Positions 35,146 through 44,528 of a DNA stretch of 64,000 nucleotides are shown piece after piece (position 1 is the first letter of the stretch; each line of letters begins with the position of its first letter). Under the pieces are notes generated by a model, which saw nothing but the letters and a program-made list of their open reading frames with translations, was not told where the DNA came from and made no database searches. The stretch is from Vibrio splendidus (lineage in GTDB: Bacteria; Pseudomonadota; Gammaproteobacteria; Enterobacterales; Vibrionaceae), in the NCBI RefSeq assembly GCF_002873455.1, contig NZ_MCUN01000019.1:1-64000 (forward strand), written 5' to 3'. Both the position numbers and the translations under genes were made by a program.

Positions 35146-35832
35146 TTAGATATCTACCAACTCGGCAATTTTCTCTGCTACAACTTCCATTGAATCCTCA
35201 GAAGTATCCAAACCTGTTCTGGATGCTAGCATGGGGCTGATATTTCGTAGGGCTTCATAAGATGTGTTATGTACAATTGGAATAAGTTGGTTGCCAGCTA
35301 ATAGTGTTGAAAGTTCTTTGTCGGCGACACTCTCTTTTGGAAGCCGCTCCAACATCGCTGGAGTCACCAATACAAGTCCTATTCGAGAGTTGGCCAATCC
35401 CTTATCGATAGCGCGCATCATCGGCACACCAAGTCCAAGATCCTTTTCGCTAAACCAAACTTTAACACCTGCTGCTTCAAGTAAATCATGCAATTCTTTA
35501 GCTGCGTCTTTACGGTCGCCCCATGCATGGCACAAGAATACATCTCGAAGAGCTGGTTGTTGTGCTGCACGAGTTTCGACTGTTTCGCGTATCGGTGTAA
35601 GAGACTGAATTTGAGCGGATGTATAAGATACAGAAGAGCCTGATTTAGACCAACTTGGCTTTTTACTGCTACTTGTTCCGCTACTACTAATGCGAGATGG
35701 AGAGTAAGATGAGGTTGAGTATAAACTGTAACCTCCACTTCCATAACGACTATAGCGTCCACCACATGCCGGGCAATTAGCTGCGGCGGCCGCTGAACGA
35801 TGTCCTCTTGATGGTGCTGTGCATCTAGCCAA
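35146..35832 (-). CDS. TIR-domain protein with zinc-finger-like N-terminus
   Basis: The 228-aa protein starts at TTG (35832), with AGAGGTAAACAA as ribosome site. Residues 4-25 hold CTAPSRGH and CPACGGRY, a possible zinc knuckle, followed by a Ser/Tyr-rich linker at 26-75. The TIR domain spans about 94-225 (RDVFLCHAWGDRKDAAKELHDLLEAAGVKVWFSEKDLGLG, IGLVLVTPAMLE, ELSTLLAGNQLIPIVH). Bacterial TIR domains often consume NAD or make signal nucleotides in phage defence. The conserved TIR start (DVFLCH) and a candidate catalytic Glu in KELSTLL are visible. The partner is unknown. Confidence 0.8.
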   Translation of the reverse strand: MARCTAPSRGHRSAAAAANCPACGGRYSRYGSGGYSLYSTSSYSPSRISSSGTSSSKKPSWSKSGSSVSYTSAQIQSLTPIRETVETRAAQQPALRDVFLCHAWGDRKDAAKELHDLLEAAGVKVWFSEKDLGLGVPMMRAIDKGLANSRIGLVLVTPAMLERLPKESVADKELSTLLAGNQLIPIVHNTSYEALRNISPMLASRTGLDTSEDSMEVVAEKIAELVDI

Positions 35833-36139
35833 TTGTTTACCTCTCTATTCAAATGAGTATTAATGTAACCTTCGCAAGGTATTACGACCGAAAAAACACA
35901 ACATATAGTGTGCCATCAGTCTCACAATGGAATATACGGGGTAACAAAAACCACATTCAAGATAAGGGGGCTTAAAGTTTTGTCTAGATATCAGATTAGT
36001 GAATCTTATCTCATTTATATGAAATTGATATTTATGAGCATTACAACCAACATATCGATTCAGCTATCGATAGCTTTTAAGGTCTAGTCACTATTTGCAA
36101 ATATAAACAAAAGAAATTGAAAACTAACTCGCTTGATGG

Positions 36140-36250
36140 CTCACATCGCTTTTGTCCCAATGAGTGCTATCACCGTAGAGGTCAAGCACGTCTCTGGACA
36201 GAAGCTTGTTAATGCCTTTGCTAAGTTAGCGAGTCATGAATAAATGCAAG
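36140..36250 (+). repeat. Dispersed repeat, 3' part only
   Basis: CTCTGGACAGAAGCTTGTTA then GCCTTTGCTAAGTTAGCGAG match the 3' part of the family. No hairpin part was seen. The rest of 35850-36432 is AT-rich with no gene. Confidence 0.6.
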
Positions 36251-36432
36251 TGTAAAAGTCCCTTAACTCATTGCATTGTATTGATTGGAAAGGTCAGATA
36301 CTGGGTGCTCCCAATTGATGAACAATTCCAAATCATCGCAGGGAGCAACCGTAATACCCTTAAATTATGTATGAAGAGGTGCTAACTGATAGCTCTGGCT
36401 AAGAACAGCTAAAAGCACTGTTCTTAGTTGAA

Positions 36433-39030
36433 TTACTTGAAGTAATAAGAAAACACGAGTTCGAGGGTATCAACATCACCTGCTAAATGATGCCATTGTA
36501 GATCTGACTTAATTTGACCAAAGTCCAATACATTCACGCCGACGCCTATGTTGGGGTGAACATTATCCTCCACCTCGAAATCTTCCGCGTGGTTCGAACT
36601 TGCATCAAGATAACCTAAGCCCAAACTGAAGTACGGGGCGAATTTATCGCCCCAAAGCTGCGTAACTCGATAAACAAAGTTAAAGCTGTAATGTTGGTAA
36701 TCGACCGTCATATCATTATATTGCGTATGTTCTGCTTTCAAATCGACACTATTTAGCCAACGATAAGTAAACTGGATACTCGCGTTATTATCAAATTGGT
36801 ACCCTAAGCTACTTCCGAAAGAAAACTGACTGTTACTTTCCTGACTCCACGCGTTGTGGTCAGTATCTGGCTCTAACCATGAAATCCCAGGATTAGCTGT
36901 TACATATATTCCGTTATTCTCTTCTGCAGAATGAGCGAAAGGAGAAACACTTAACAATAGTGGGACGACCACTTTAACGGCAAGTGACTTTTGATGTCTA
37001 AACAGTGCGAGTATCGTCAATAGCAGCGTGCTTAAGAACCCTATAGAACCACCACTGCTGGTTCCCGCGATAACCTTCCCCCCATAAGGAACACCGGCTT
37101 GAATATGAAGATTAACGGTAGCAGGGTAACTATGTCTTGTTCCAATATCTGTAACATCATATTCAAAGCTATCATCGCCTATAAAACCAGCGTCAGGCGT
37201 GTAAATGAATTCACCAGTCTCCTTAAGTGTTACCGACCCATGCATTGGTTGTTTATAGATTCGCGCAGTTAAATCGGCATAAAAAGGAGCTTGTGTATTC
37301 GCGTCATCTGTATCGTTAAGCAACACACCTGGTGCAACAATAGTATCAATACTGTCTGCGTAAAGTGAGTAGCTATCATTATTAGCAACTGGCGCAGCAT
37401 TGTTAGGGATAAGAGTCCAACCTGTGGAGAGAATTGTTATTGATACTTTTGCTTGGCTAGTATTGATTGAATAATAAAATTCATCATTGCCATAATAATC
37501 AGCATCAGGTTGATACTCAAAACTACCGTCAGCATTCAATGTGACACTTCCATACAAAGCATCTTGGTCTAATGCAGCGGGTGCTGAGTTTTCATTGGTA
37601 TCATTTTTAAGCACTCCATTTTGACTAGAGACAATCAACTTAGTATCTTGATCAACCTCATAGCTATCTGGGTGAGCATAAAGAGATTCATGTTTTTCGA
37701 ATGCGCCAATGTCGATTCTCAACCCCTGCGGGCGGGTTTGTTTGAGGTAATCTGATGTGATTGAGCTACCATCGTCATATAGCGCTTTATCGTCGTCGCC
37801 TTTATCAACAAGGGCTATTGAAAGCGTGTTTGGAACGAAACAATTAGTTGTAACGCACCCTGCAAGTGACAGGCCAGTGTTAGGGGTATCATCGACACCA
37901 GGTGACGAAATAAAGTTATCATTGTTCTCTGCTAATGGGTAAATAGTTGTATCGTCCCAATCTGTTGGATAAATTGCAGAGCCAACATTATTTACACCAT
38001 CGACTGTAATGAGTAGATTGTTATTGGCTATAAGTTGAGCACTATTGATTAACTCTATATGGGTCGCTTTGTAAGTAGCAGGGTCTACATTTTTAGTAAT
38101 AGTCGGGTAATACAGCGTGCTATTGGTTAGCGTCAATTTTCCTTTATTGACATAGATTGGCCAACCTCTATTAGCATCCCTTCCATCAAATAAAGTATTT
38201 ATAATTTGTGCATCAGCTTCATTAAATCTAAAAGTAGAATTAAATAAGCCTTTAAATATACTATCTTTGATGACTGCCGTTGTGCTGCCTGAACTATCTT
38301 GACTAACTTGAATAACATGACTCGCTGTGTTTTCATCCAATGGTCCATTAGATTCAAAAGCCGTATTTTCAATAAAAACATTACTATTAAAAATAAGGGT
38401 AGGTGCTGATCTTGGGCCAAGATTTTCGAATATAAATGAATCTTTTATTGTAACAATGCCATCTTGAGTAGACATGATGGATGCCTCTCCTTGCCTAGGC
38501 ACTATCTTATATAGGATAACGTTATTGAGTGTTACATTAGCGTTATCGGAAAAGATAAAACCTGACATGTGTTCTGCCCACACATTTTCAATGGTGACAT
38601 CAATGGGGCGCCCTGCGGTATTTCGAGGATTGATGTCAAATAAAAGACCAGATGATCTTAGAATCAGATTGTTAGGATCATTCGGATAACCAGTATTAAA
38701 TGAGCCAGTATCAGAAACCCAGCGTTGATGGTCATTAATGTGGACATAATCATCGCCTAATCCTCGAATGATAATATCATCAGTAATTGTCATTCGGTTG
38801 TCGGTTTGACCTGAAGGGACTTCACCCAAATTAGGCGAGATAGGTGCTTGTGCATTATATGAAGCCGGTATTTCGATAGTATCTAAACCAGGATTAGCAT
38901 TGGCCTTTTCGATGAAATCTCGAAGTGAGCCCATGCCTTGATCACTACTTGTTGTTACCGTATAAGTGGCAGATTGTACGCTCAAAGAGCTAAAAAGTAG
39001 TCCAAATAAAATTATTGACTTTGGAGTCAT
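36433..39030 (-). CDS. Large exported protein: beta-helix, two Ig-like domains, GlyGly-CTERM anchor, then outer-membrane barrel
   Basis: The 865-aa protein has a signal peptide at 1-20 (MTPKSIILFGLLFSSLSVQSA). A right-handed beta-helix-like region follows at 21-440 (GSLRDFIEKANANPGLDTIEI, repeated IKDSFIF/IENTAF). Two cadherin/Ig-like domains lie at about 450-535 and 545-640 (ANNDSYSL, GSVTLNADGSFEYQPDADYYGNDEF). At about 652-675 there is SSGGSIGFLSTLLLTILALF then RHQK, a GlyGly-CTERM sorting signal that normally ends a protein. A second signal peptide follows (VKVVVPLLLSVSPFAHSA) and then a 165-residue OmpA/OmpW-like barrel ending FSYYFK. The start was chosen for AAGGATGGTAAT. It reads as a gene fusion. 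Confidence 0.85.
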   Translation of the reverse strand: MTPKSIILFGLLFSSLSVQSATYTVTTSSDQGMGSLRDFIEKANANPGLDTIEIPASYNAQAPISPNLGEVPSGQTDNRMTITDDIIIRGLGDDYVHINDHQRWVSDTGSFNTGYPNDPNNLILRSSGLLFDINPRNTAGRPIDVTIENVWAEHMSGFIFSDNANVTLNNVILYKIVPRQGEASIMSTQDGIVTIKDSFIFENLGPRSAPTLIFNSNVFIENTAFESNGPLDENTASHVIQVSQDSSGSTTAVIKDSIFKGLFNSTFRFNEADAQIINTLFDGRDANRGWPIYVNKGKLTLTNSTLYYPTITKNVDPATYKATHIELINSAQLIANNNLLITVDGVNNVGSAIYPTDWDDTTIYPLAENNDNFISSPGVDDTPNTGLSLAGCVTTNCFVPNTLSIALVDKGDDDKALYDDGSSITSDYLKQTRPQGLRIDIGAFEKHESLYAHPDSYEVDQDTKLIVSSQNGVLKNDTNENSAPAALDQDALYGSVTLNADGSFEYQPDADYYGNDEFYYSINTSQAKVSITILSTGWTLIPNNAAPVANNDSYSLYADSIDTIVAPGVLLNDTDDANTQAPFYADLTARIYKQPMHGSVTLKETGEFIYTPDAGFIGDDSFEYDVTDIGTRHSYPATVNLHIQAGVPYGGKVIAGTSSGGSIGFLSTLLLTILALFRHQKSLAVKVVVPLLLSVSPFAHSAEENNGIYVTANPGISWLEPDTDHNAWSQESNSQFSFGSSLGYQFDNNASIQFTYRWLNSVDLKAEHTQYNDMTVDYQHYSFNFVYRVTQLWGDKFAPYFSLGLGYLDASSNHAEDFEVEDNVHPNIGVGVNVLDFGQIKSDLQWHHLAGDVDTLELVFSYYFK

Positions 39031-39229
39031 ATTACCATCCTTGATATCCATGAAAAAACTAAGCCCAGATTTTTTTAAGTTCCTTGCAACCAACAACTTA
39101 GCTCATATATAAGAATGTCACAACTCTCCCTAAGTAATAACTTTTGGAGATGTGTATACTTGGGTGCGGACGGGAGTTTTTTCAAAGTAATGTGTTTGCT
39201 TTACACATTAGCTAGTTCTATTACGATCT

Positions 39230-39450
39230 AGATGGGTTCTAGAACGTTTTGGGGCACTTTCGAGTTAGAAAGTGCCACGGGTAAAAATTCAACCTGAGAG
39301 GCTTTTGTCTAGTAGACGAAACAAACGTGCCTGCGATAGTCGCGTTGGCATACCTCTGGACATAAATGTGGTCAGTGACTTTACTAAATTAGCAGTTGAC
39401 GGATAATCTGAGGTATTGCAAACCCTCTTATCTATTGGCCAAAGCAACTC
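39230..39450 (+). repeat. Dispersed hairpin repeat upstream of the large exported gene
   Basis: GGCACTTTC-gagtta-GAAAGTGCC (39253-39276) is the hairpin. The 3' part has TTTACTAAATTAGCAG and GGTATTGCAAACC. An extra 60 bases separate the two parts compared with other copies. 39450-39850 holds no gene. Confidence 0.8.
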
Positions 39451-39851
39451 ACCCACTACAATCAAGACTCCTTCTGATCTTGATGATTATGTTCGAAGAC
39501 CGACTAACTGAATACTTGTAACCAAGATCAGTTACACAGAATTATTTACAGGGTCTTTTTATTGACATGTAAGTAATATTTGGTTATCTTTTGATTATCG
39601 ATTTGAACTGATTGAATCGATGATAGTAAGAGTAGGATCGTTCGGATTGACTGGAAAGCACAGCTTACCATATATACCCTACCTCCCGCTGCCTTAGTAA
39701 GCTTATGCATATACTGTATTAGGGATAAGATGGTGATACATCATATCTTATAATTTCAGATGGTAGCGCCATGCAAGACATGGATAAACAAAGATTCATT
39801 TCTTTCAATAGGGATCACGGAACTTTATCAATGGCTCTTCTAACCTAGCGG

Positions 39852-40589
39852 TTATGAAGAGCCGTCTTGATCTTTAGCCTTCATTTTTGCTTTCTTTTTC
39901 TTCTTGTAACTCTTCTTCGCTGCTTTTTTAGCTTTCCCTTCAAATGGTTTTCTTCCAGACAGAATATTTTTAAGCAAAACTAGAAACGGCTTACTTGTAT
40001 CATCTGGTGTGATTAGTTTTTTGGCACGAAAATCATCATCTGTAACAACGAATGCTGTTTCACAAAACATATTGATGTTTTTGTTGTTAGTTTTATGTAG
40101 TGTGAAAAGTACTATGTAGTTTTTATCTTTTTCTACTGATAAAAGCCCTGTAAGTGTTTTTCGGTGATCTCCTTTCTTCGAATGAGGTAAGACACAAATG
40201 TTATGGAGATTGCTTTTTAGAAAGTCGATAAAACTAGGAAAAAAGCTTCGGTTCTCTGTGTATTTGTCATTGCAAAAAACGCGCAATTCATTGCTGAGAG
40301 TTCTTTCTTGGGTTACTGCTCTATAATTGTTAGAGTAGTGTTCATATCTTCTAAGAAGCTCGCCTGTTTGATCTAATGCTTGAATGCTATCTTTGTCTTG
40401 ATCAAATGCGCGACTGTATAGGTGGTTTGTGGGAACAATGTTTATATTGAGTTTGATTAAATGCTTTGACTCTGTTTCGAATTCATCTATAACAAACCCC
40501 TTATCTTTAAGGTGTGTTAAATCATAGCTAACCATGCTTCCTTGTTCATTTTGAATATTTACAACCCAATGTCCTTCCTGAATATGCAC
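39852..40589 (-). CDS. Unknown 245-aa protein with lysine-rich tail
   Basis: A soluble protein with no signal peptide. It starts MHIQEGHWVVNIQNEQGSMV. The middle has SFFPSFIDFLKSNLHNICVLPH and NYIVLFTLHKTNNKN. The last 25 residues are almost all Lys/Ala (KKAAKKSYKKKKKAKMKAK), suggesting nucleic-acid contact. It is divergent from the HTH gene at 40733, with a shared promoter region at 40590-40730. No family was recognised. Confidence 0.65.
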   Translation of the reverse strand: MHIQEGHWVVNIQNEQGSMVSYDLTHLKDKGFVIDEFETESKHLIKLNINIVPTNHLYSRAFDQDKDSIQALDQTGELLRRYEHYSNNYRAVTQERTLSNELRVFCNDKYTENRSFFPSFIDFLKSNLHNICVLPHSKKGDHRKTLTGLLSVEKDKNYIVLFTLHKTNNKNINMFCETAFVVTDDDFRAKKLITPDDTSKPFLVLLKNILSGRKPFEGKAKKAAKKSYKKKKKAKMKAKDQDGSS

Positions 40590-40732
40590 AAGTTACCTCT
40601 TAGCATTTGATTTAATGAGTTATAATACTAGAGTGAGTATTGCTTTGTCTTAAACTTTTTATATCTGATGGACTCATTACGAAATCGTTCCAATGTAGAA
40701 TTGAGCTTGAGATTATTTAACGAGGAAAAATC

Positions 40733-41041
40733 GTGTCACGTCCATTACTTGATGATGCTGTATTAAAATTGATTGATGCAAAGCTAATGCTCAATGGTCA
40801 CGTTACCAGTAAAGATATTTACCGTCATTTGGGCTTAGGCCGTCAAAAGGTGAGTAAGGTCTTTCAAGACTATTTAGCGGCTAATCCAGATTCGATGGTC
40901 TACGTTCCTGCTAAGAAAAAATATATGGTTACAGATTCCTTCAAGCCGTGTTTTCTTGGTGAAGTTAAAGCCGGTGAGTTTGTTGATGCTTTAATCACTG
41001 TTTTTGGAATCTTTAACGTGAGCGAAAACAATAATGACTGA
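40733..41041 (+). CDS. Small winged-helix DNA-binding protein
   Basis: The 102-aa protein has the helix-turn-helix pattern ALMLNGHVTSKDIYRHLGLGRQKVSKVFQDYLAANP-like at residues 12-52, followed by a beta wing (MVYVPAKKKYMVTDSF). It resembles the N-terminal HTH of WYL-type and defence-associated repressors but lacks their effector domains. GAGGAAAAATC precedes the start. It overlaps the next gene by 8 bases, so the two form an operon. Confidence 0.6.
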   Translation: MSRPLLDDAVLKLIDAKLMLNGHVTSKDIYRHLGLGRQKVSKVFQDYLAANPDSMVYVPAKKKYMVTDSFKPCFLGEVKAGEFVDALITVFGIFNVSENNND

Positions 41042-41243
41042 CAAATTTAAGTATTTCATAATAGTTAGCCAAGATAGTGAAGATGTAGAGCGTTCAGAAG
41101 GGACTATTGCGTATTTTGCTAATCCAGTAGGCAAAGGCGATACAGTCTATTGGGATCATGAAAATGGGAGCAGTGGAGGTGTTATAAAAGTTGTAGAGCA
41201 CCACCCTACGGTATCTATTCTTATTGTTAAAAAAATAGACTAG
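41034..41243 (+). CDS. Small unknown protein coupled to the HTH gene
   Basis: The 69-aa protein MTDKFKYFIIVSQDSEDVER is beta-rich (SEGTIAYFANPVGKGDTVYW, GGVIKVVEHHPTVSILIV). It starts inside the end of the preceding gene. It may modulate the HTH protein. No family was recognised. Confidence 0.55.
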   Translation: MTDKFKYFIIVSQDSEDVERSEGTIAYFANPVGKGDTVYWDHENGSSGGVIKVVEHHPTVSILIVKKID

Positions 41244-41340
41244 AGCCCCCCTGCTCTTACTAGATGTGCTTGTTTTCGTGAGCATATTAACTAAGAGCAA
41301 AATGTTTATAGAAGTAATCACTCTCCTTAGTAGTGTCCCC

Positions 41341-41922
41341 TTACCTCTCACGATGCAGTAAAAGGTGAATGACTTCATCTTTATCTTCACTAACAATTTC
41401 AACGCGATAAATCCCTTTGGCTTGCAGTGCTTTAATTAATAATTTCAACCGATGGGTTTTCACTGTCATGGCCAATGGCTTTATTTGATTGCTGTCTTCA
41501 TCAAATCCTTGCTCTACGCTTTTTTCTTTCATGTAGAGAGTGTCTCGTTCAATCTCTTTTTCTATATCTTCCAGCATCGATGGGAATTGATACTGCTCAA
41601 ATAACTCCGTTAACATGATATAGAGTTCGTCAGCCTGTGAAAATTTGGCTTGATACTCGAGATTCAGTCGATTGATATCCCATAGCTTTTCTTCAAGGTT
41701 ACCTGTTCCACTGCGGCCAATACTGAGCATTGTCTTTAGTTCATTTTTACATGTCGAAAACTGAGGGCGCTTTACTTTTGGTTTGATGAACTTTACTAAC
41801 AGCTCGTTTCTTCTTTTAGTTGTCCAAAATCCGCCTTGCTGACTCATCGTGCAATACAGTCCGAGAAGTGAATTTGTTACAAGTTCATCAAGGGCTTGAT
41901 AGTGTTTAAGGTTCCGACTCAT
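41341..41922 (-). CDS. Unknown 193-aa helical protein (intact paralogue of 11721-12221)
   Basis: It starts MSRNLKHYQALDELVTNSLL. Mostly helical, with LLVKFIKPKVKRPQFSTCKNELKTMLSIGRSG and ELYIMLTELFEQYQFPSML. It ends with KTHRLKLLIKALQAKGIYRVEIVSEDKDEVIHLLLHRER. No signal or membrane segments were seen. The decayed copy near the first parAB, and this one 260 bases from the second parAB, suggest it belongs to a plasmid maintenance module. It points away from the parA gene at 42184. Confidence 0.65.
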   Translation of the reverse strand: MSRNLKHYQALDELVTNSLLGLYCTMSQQGGFWTTKRRNELLVKFIKPKVKRPQFSTCKNELKTMLSIGRSGTGNLEEKLWDINRLNLEYQAKFSQADELYIMLTELFEQYQFPSMLEDIEKEIERDTLYMKEKSVEQGFDEDSNQIKPLAMTVKTHRLKLLIKALQAKGIYRVEIVSEDKDEVIHLLLHRER

Positions 41923-42077
41923 GAGTTTATTCTATCTAGATAACTGAAGCCTTAGTTTATCAGAAAAGTAGCGTTAACATCTTAGAGAGGCTTATCACGA
42001 TAATTGGTATTTGGTAAAAGATCTCATAAGTTATTCGGTAGTTACCCCTGAAGTTTTGTGTAAATTATGACCGATCA

Positions 42078-42093
42078 ATTTTGCATGCAAAAT
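42078..42093. repeat. parS: 16-bp palindrome, candidate parS (left)
   Basis: ATTTTGCATGCAAAAT is perfect and 91 bases upstream of the second parA. An identical copy lies at 45733-45748. Its length equals that of Spo0J/ParB parS sites, though the sequence differs. Confidence 0.6.
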
Positions 42094-42107
42094 CTTGTTT
42101 TTTCCTA

Positions 42108-42162
42108 TTGACTTTTTAGTGGCTTATCCGTACTATTAACCTTGTAATCAGGCGTTAACGCC
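42108..42162 (+). promoter_or_regulatory. Promoter and operator of the second parAB operon
   Basis: -35 TTGACT (42108-42113) and -10 TACTAT (42131-42136) are spaced by 17 bases. GGCGTTAACGCC (42151-42162) is a perfect palindrome just after, a likely repressor site. AAAGGAG follows at a good distance from the ATG. Confidence 0.75.
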
Positions 42163-42183
42163 AGTCTCAAAGGAGTAATACTA

Positions 42184-42981
42184 ATGGGTAAAATCGTCGC
42201 GATCGGTAATGAAAAAGGTGGAGTTGGTAAGACGACTACGGTTGTTAACTTGGCTTACTACTTTTCTCATGTGCGTAGTAAAAAAGTGTTGGTTGTAGAT
42301 ATGGATCCGCAATGTAATTTGACGGATAAGTATTTTGACCAAAATGACGAGAGCAAAGCAAAACCCGCCTCTATCACTCGTAAAGTCGGTGAGGCGAATG
42401 TCATTTCATTTTTCGATGAAGAGTTCTATGGTGAGCCAGTCGAACTCAATTCAAATCTTCATATCTTTGGTGCTACTTTCAACATCAGCAGTCTTAACAA
42501 CTGTACAAATGATGAAATTGGTTTCTTTGCTCAAAACATAAATAAACTGGCTGAACAATACGACTACGTATTTATCGACACCGCCCCTTCTGTTGGAAAC
42601 CTGCAATACTCGGCCCTTATCGCGTGTGATGGTTTATTGATTCCTACCACAGCAGAAGAAGACAGTTTTCAAGGTGTATCGAAGATCCTTAAATCCGTAG
42701 CGCGTATCAAAAGTACTTATGGTCTGGATGTATCTGTATTAGGTATGTACCTAAACATGGTGAAAAAAGTCCCAACTCAATTGCAAGATTATTTCGCTAC
42801 CAAGTTGTCTGAGGATTATGGCGACCTGGTATTCAAGACTCAGGTGATCCATACAACTAGGGTTTCAGAAGCCTCAGCGTTCAAGCAAAGCATTATTGAG
42901 TACGACGCTAAAAAAGCTGAATACATCAATATCAATGCTTTGATGCAAGAGTTTGAGTTGAAAGCGGAGGCGTTGTCATGA
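42184..42981 (+). CDS. parA2: ParA family partition ATPase (type Ib/Soj-like)
   Basis: The 265-aa protein has no N-terminal DNA-binding domain. Walker A is NEKGGVGKTTTVVNLA at 8-23, A' is VLVVDMDPQCNLTD, and Walker B is YVFIDTAPSVGN. GLLIPTTAEEDSFQGVSKIL follows. It drives partition with the ParB encoded four bases inside its end. It is distinct from the longer ParA at 9940, so the molecule carries two unrelated partition systems. Confidence 0.9.
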   Translation: MGKIVAIGNEKGGVGKTTTVVNLAYYFSHVRSKKVLVVDMDPQCNLTDKYFDQNDESKAKPASITRKVGEANVISFFDEEFYGEPVELNSNLHIFGATFNISSLNNCTNDEIGFFAQNINKLAEQYDYVFIDTAPSVGNLQYSALIACDGLLIPTTAEEDSFQGVSKILKSVARIKSTYGLDVSVLGMYLNMVKKVPTQLQDYFATKLSEDYGDLVFKTQVIHTTRVSEASAFKQSIIEYDAKKAEYININALMQEFELKAEALS

Positions 42982-43952
42982 GTAGTAAAAAAGATTTTAA
43001 ATCTTTAATGAGCAATAAGTCTAAATCGTTGCTCGATGAAGAAATCAACGAGATAAAACCTGGTGAGAGCGTTGTTCTGATCCCTAAAGAGGACATCTAT
43101 TCATCCGAACAGGTACGCAAATTCTTTGATGAAGAGTACATTGCAGATCTGTCTAAAAACATGGACGATATTGGCCAGCTTCAACCCATTGTTGTGACTC
43201 ATAAAGATATTCGTGGCTACAAAATACAAGTGGGTGAGTGTCGTTGGAGAGCGGCCAACCTGAGTGATAAAATCACTCACGTAGAGTGTTTGGTGCGTGA
43301 CCCGGGAACAGTGTTAGCGCAACTATCAGAAAACCTTCATAGAAACGATCTTACTCCTTTTGAAACTGGCCGCGCTTTAGAGCTGCTAATGGAAGAGCAA
43401 GGGATTGTTGAGAACAAAGATCTAGCTAATGTTGTGAGCTTATCAGAGTCTCGTATTAGCGCTTTCCGAAAGGCAGCTCAATGCCCTCCTTATATTGAGC
43501 TTGCTTATCACAATGGCATTATCCGCGATGTCGATACCGTCAACTCTCTACGTATTGCAGCAGAACTCAGCGAGGCAGAAACAAAGAAACTTCTTAAATC
43601 TCCTGTTTCACGTAAAGAAGCTAAAGAGCTTGTAAAAAACCTAAAGGCTTCTAAGAAAGAGGCTAAATCAAAGCAAGCTGATGAAGAACAACCCTCCCCT
43701 GAGCATCAAGAAGTAACAAATGAGGCGTCTTTAAATGAAGTCACTCAAACGAAAGTATCAGGTGCTACCCCTACCCCGAAAAATAATGGAATAAGAATAT
43801 CGTTTGAGGGGGAGCAAGGCTTCATTGATCTCAATGGCCAAGCCGAAAGTGGCCAAATAGTTATTGTACTCGATTCTAGTCCAGGGAAATTGACAGTACC
43901 AGCCAGAGATATTGCAGTGATTGGGTATCACTCGATAGAACATGTCCACTAA
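42978..43952 (+). CDS. parB2: ParB/Spo0J family partition protein
   Basis: The 324-aa protein has an N-terminal ParA contact region. The ParB CTPase core at about 50-130 includes IGQLQPIVVTHKDIRGYKIQVGECRWRAA (box II GECRWRAA) and LSENLHRNDLTPFETGRAL. The helix-turn-helix is at about 145-175 (LANVVSLSESRISAFRKAAQ). A low-complexity linker and a C-terminal beta segment (IRISFEGEQGFIDLNGQ) follow. It overlaps parA2 by four bases and the next gene by 11. Flanking 16-bp palindromes are its likely sites. Confidence 0.9.
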   Translation: MSSKKDFKSLMSNKSKSLLDEEINEIKPGESVVLIPKEDIYSSEQVRKFFDEEYIADLSKNMDDIGQLQPIVVTHKDIRGYKIQVGECRWRAANLSDKITHVECLVRDPGTVLAQLSENLHRNDLTPFETGRALELLMEEQGIVENKDLANVVSLSESRISAFRKAAQCPPYIELAYHNGIIRDVDTVNSLRIAAELSEAETKKLLKSPVSRKEAKELVKNLKASKKEAKSKQADEEQPSPEHQEVTNEASLNEVTQTKVSGATPTPKNNGIRISFEGEQGFIDLNGQAESGQIVIVLDSSPGKLTVPARDIAVIGYHSIEHVH

Positions 43953-44346
43953 TAAAAAAAAGTTGGCTCAAGTAGTGAATACTCATCGAGCCAGCCTAAT
44001 TAAGTTGTACTCATTACATTTCGAAGGCAGTGCTACTCAAGCCATTGAACAAATAACGACTAGAGCCGTCGATCGGTCCTATGTTGCTCATAGGCCCCCC
44101 CCTCCAGGTGAAGTAATAAAATCTTGGATTATTGAAAGTCGCGCTCCTCAATGGGCTTGTAGAGCCTCCTTTGACTTGTTGATTGAGCTTGATTGGTTGC
44201 CAAATACTGATATTGAAAAAGCTATTACAGCTCGCTTTCTTCTCTTGAATGACTACCCAATCAATGAAAGTTGGAAAGTGTTATTAGGCGAGTGGCTAGA
44301 ACTTGCAAAGCAAGCAAAAAATGAGAACTCCGGCGAATACGAATAA
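43942..44346 (+). CDS. Third gene of the second par operon, unknown
   Basis: The 134-aa basic helical protein starts MSTNKKKLAQVVNTHRASLI inside the end of parB2 (11-base overlap), so it is translated with it. RPPPPGEVIKSWIIESRAPQWACRASFDLLIELDW and a C-terminal LLGEWLELAKQ are seen. It may be an accessory partition or copy-control factor. No family was recognised. Confidence 0.6.
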   Translation: MSTNKKKLAQVVNTHRASLIKLYSLHFEGSATQAIEQITTRAVDRSYVAHRPPPPGEVIKSWIIESRAPQWACRASFDLLIELDWLPNTDIEKAITARFLLLNDYPINESWKVLLGEWLELAKQAKNENSGEYE

Positions 44347-44528
44347 CTGAACGTTAGTTGCGGCGTTTTTAAATAATGTAGAAGAACAACGTGAAGACTG
44401 AGAACTTGGCGCGCGTATGCTATTTGAGAAGACTAAATCCAAACTTCTCACAGACCAAGAATCAATGAGCGAAGATTGGGCGCGTCGATGCAGTCAATGA
44501 CACCAATAAAATAAACAGAGAATCCGTC

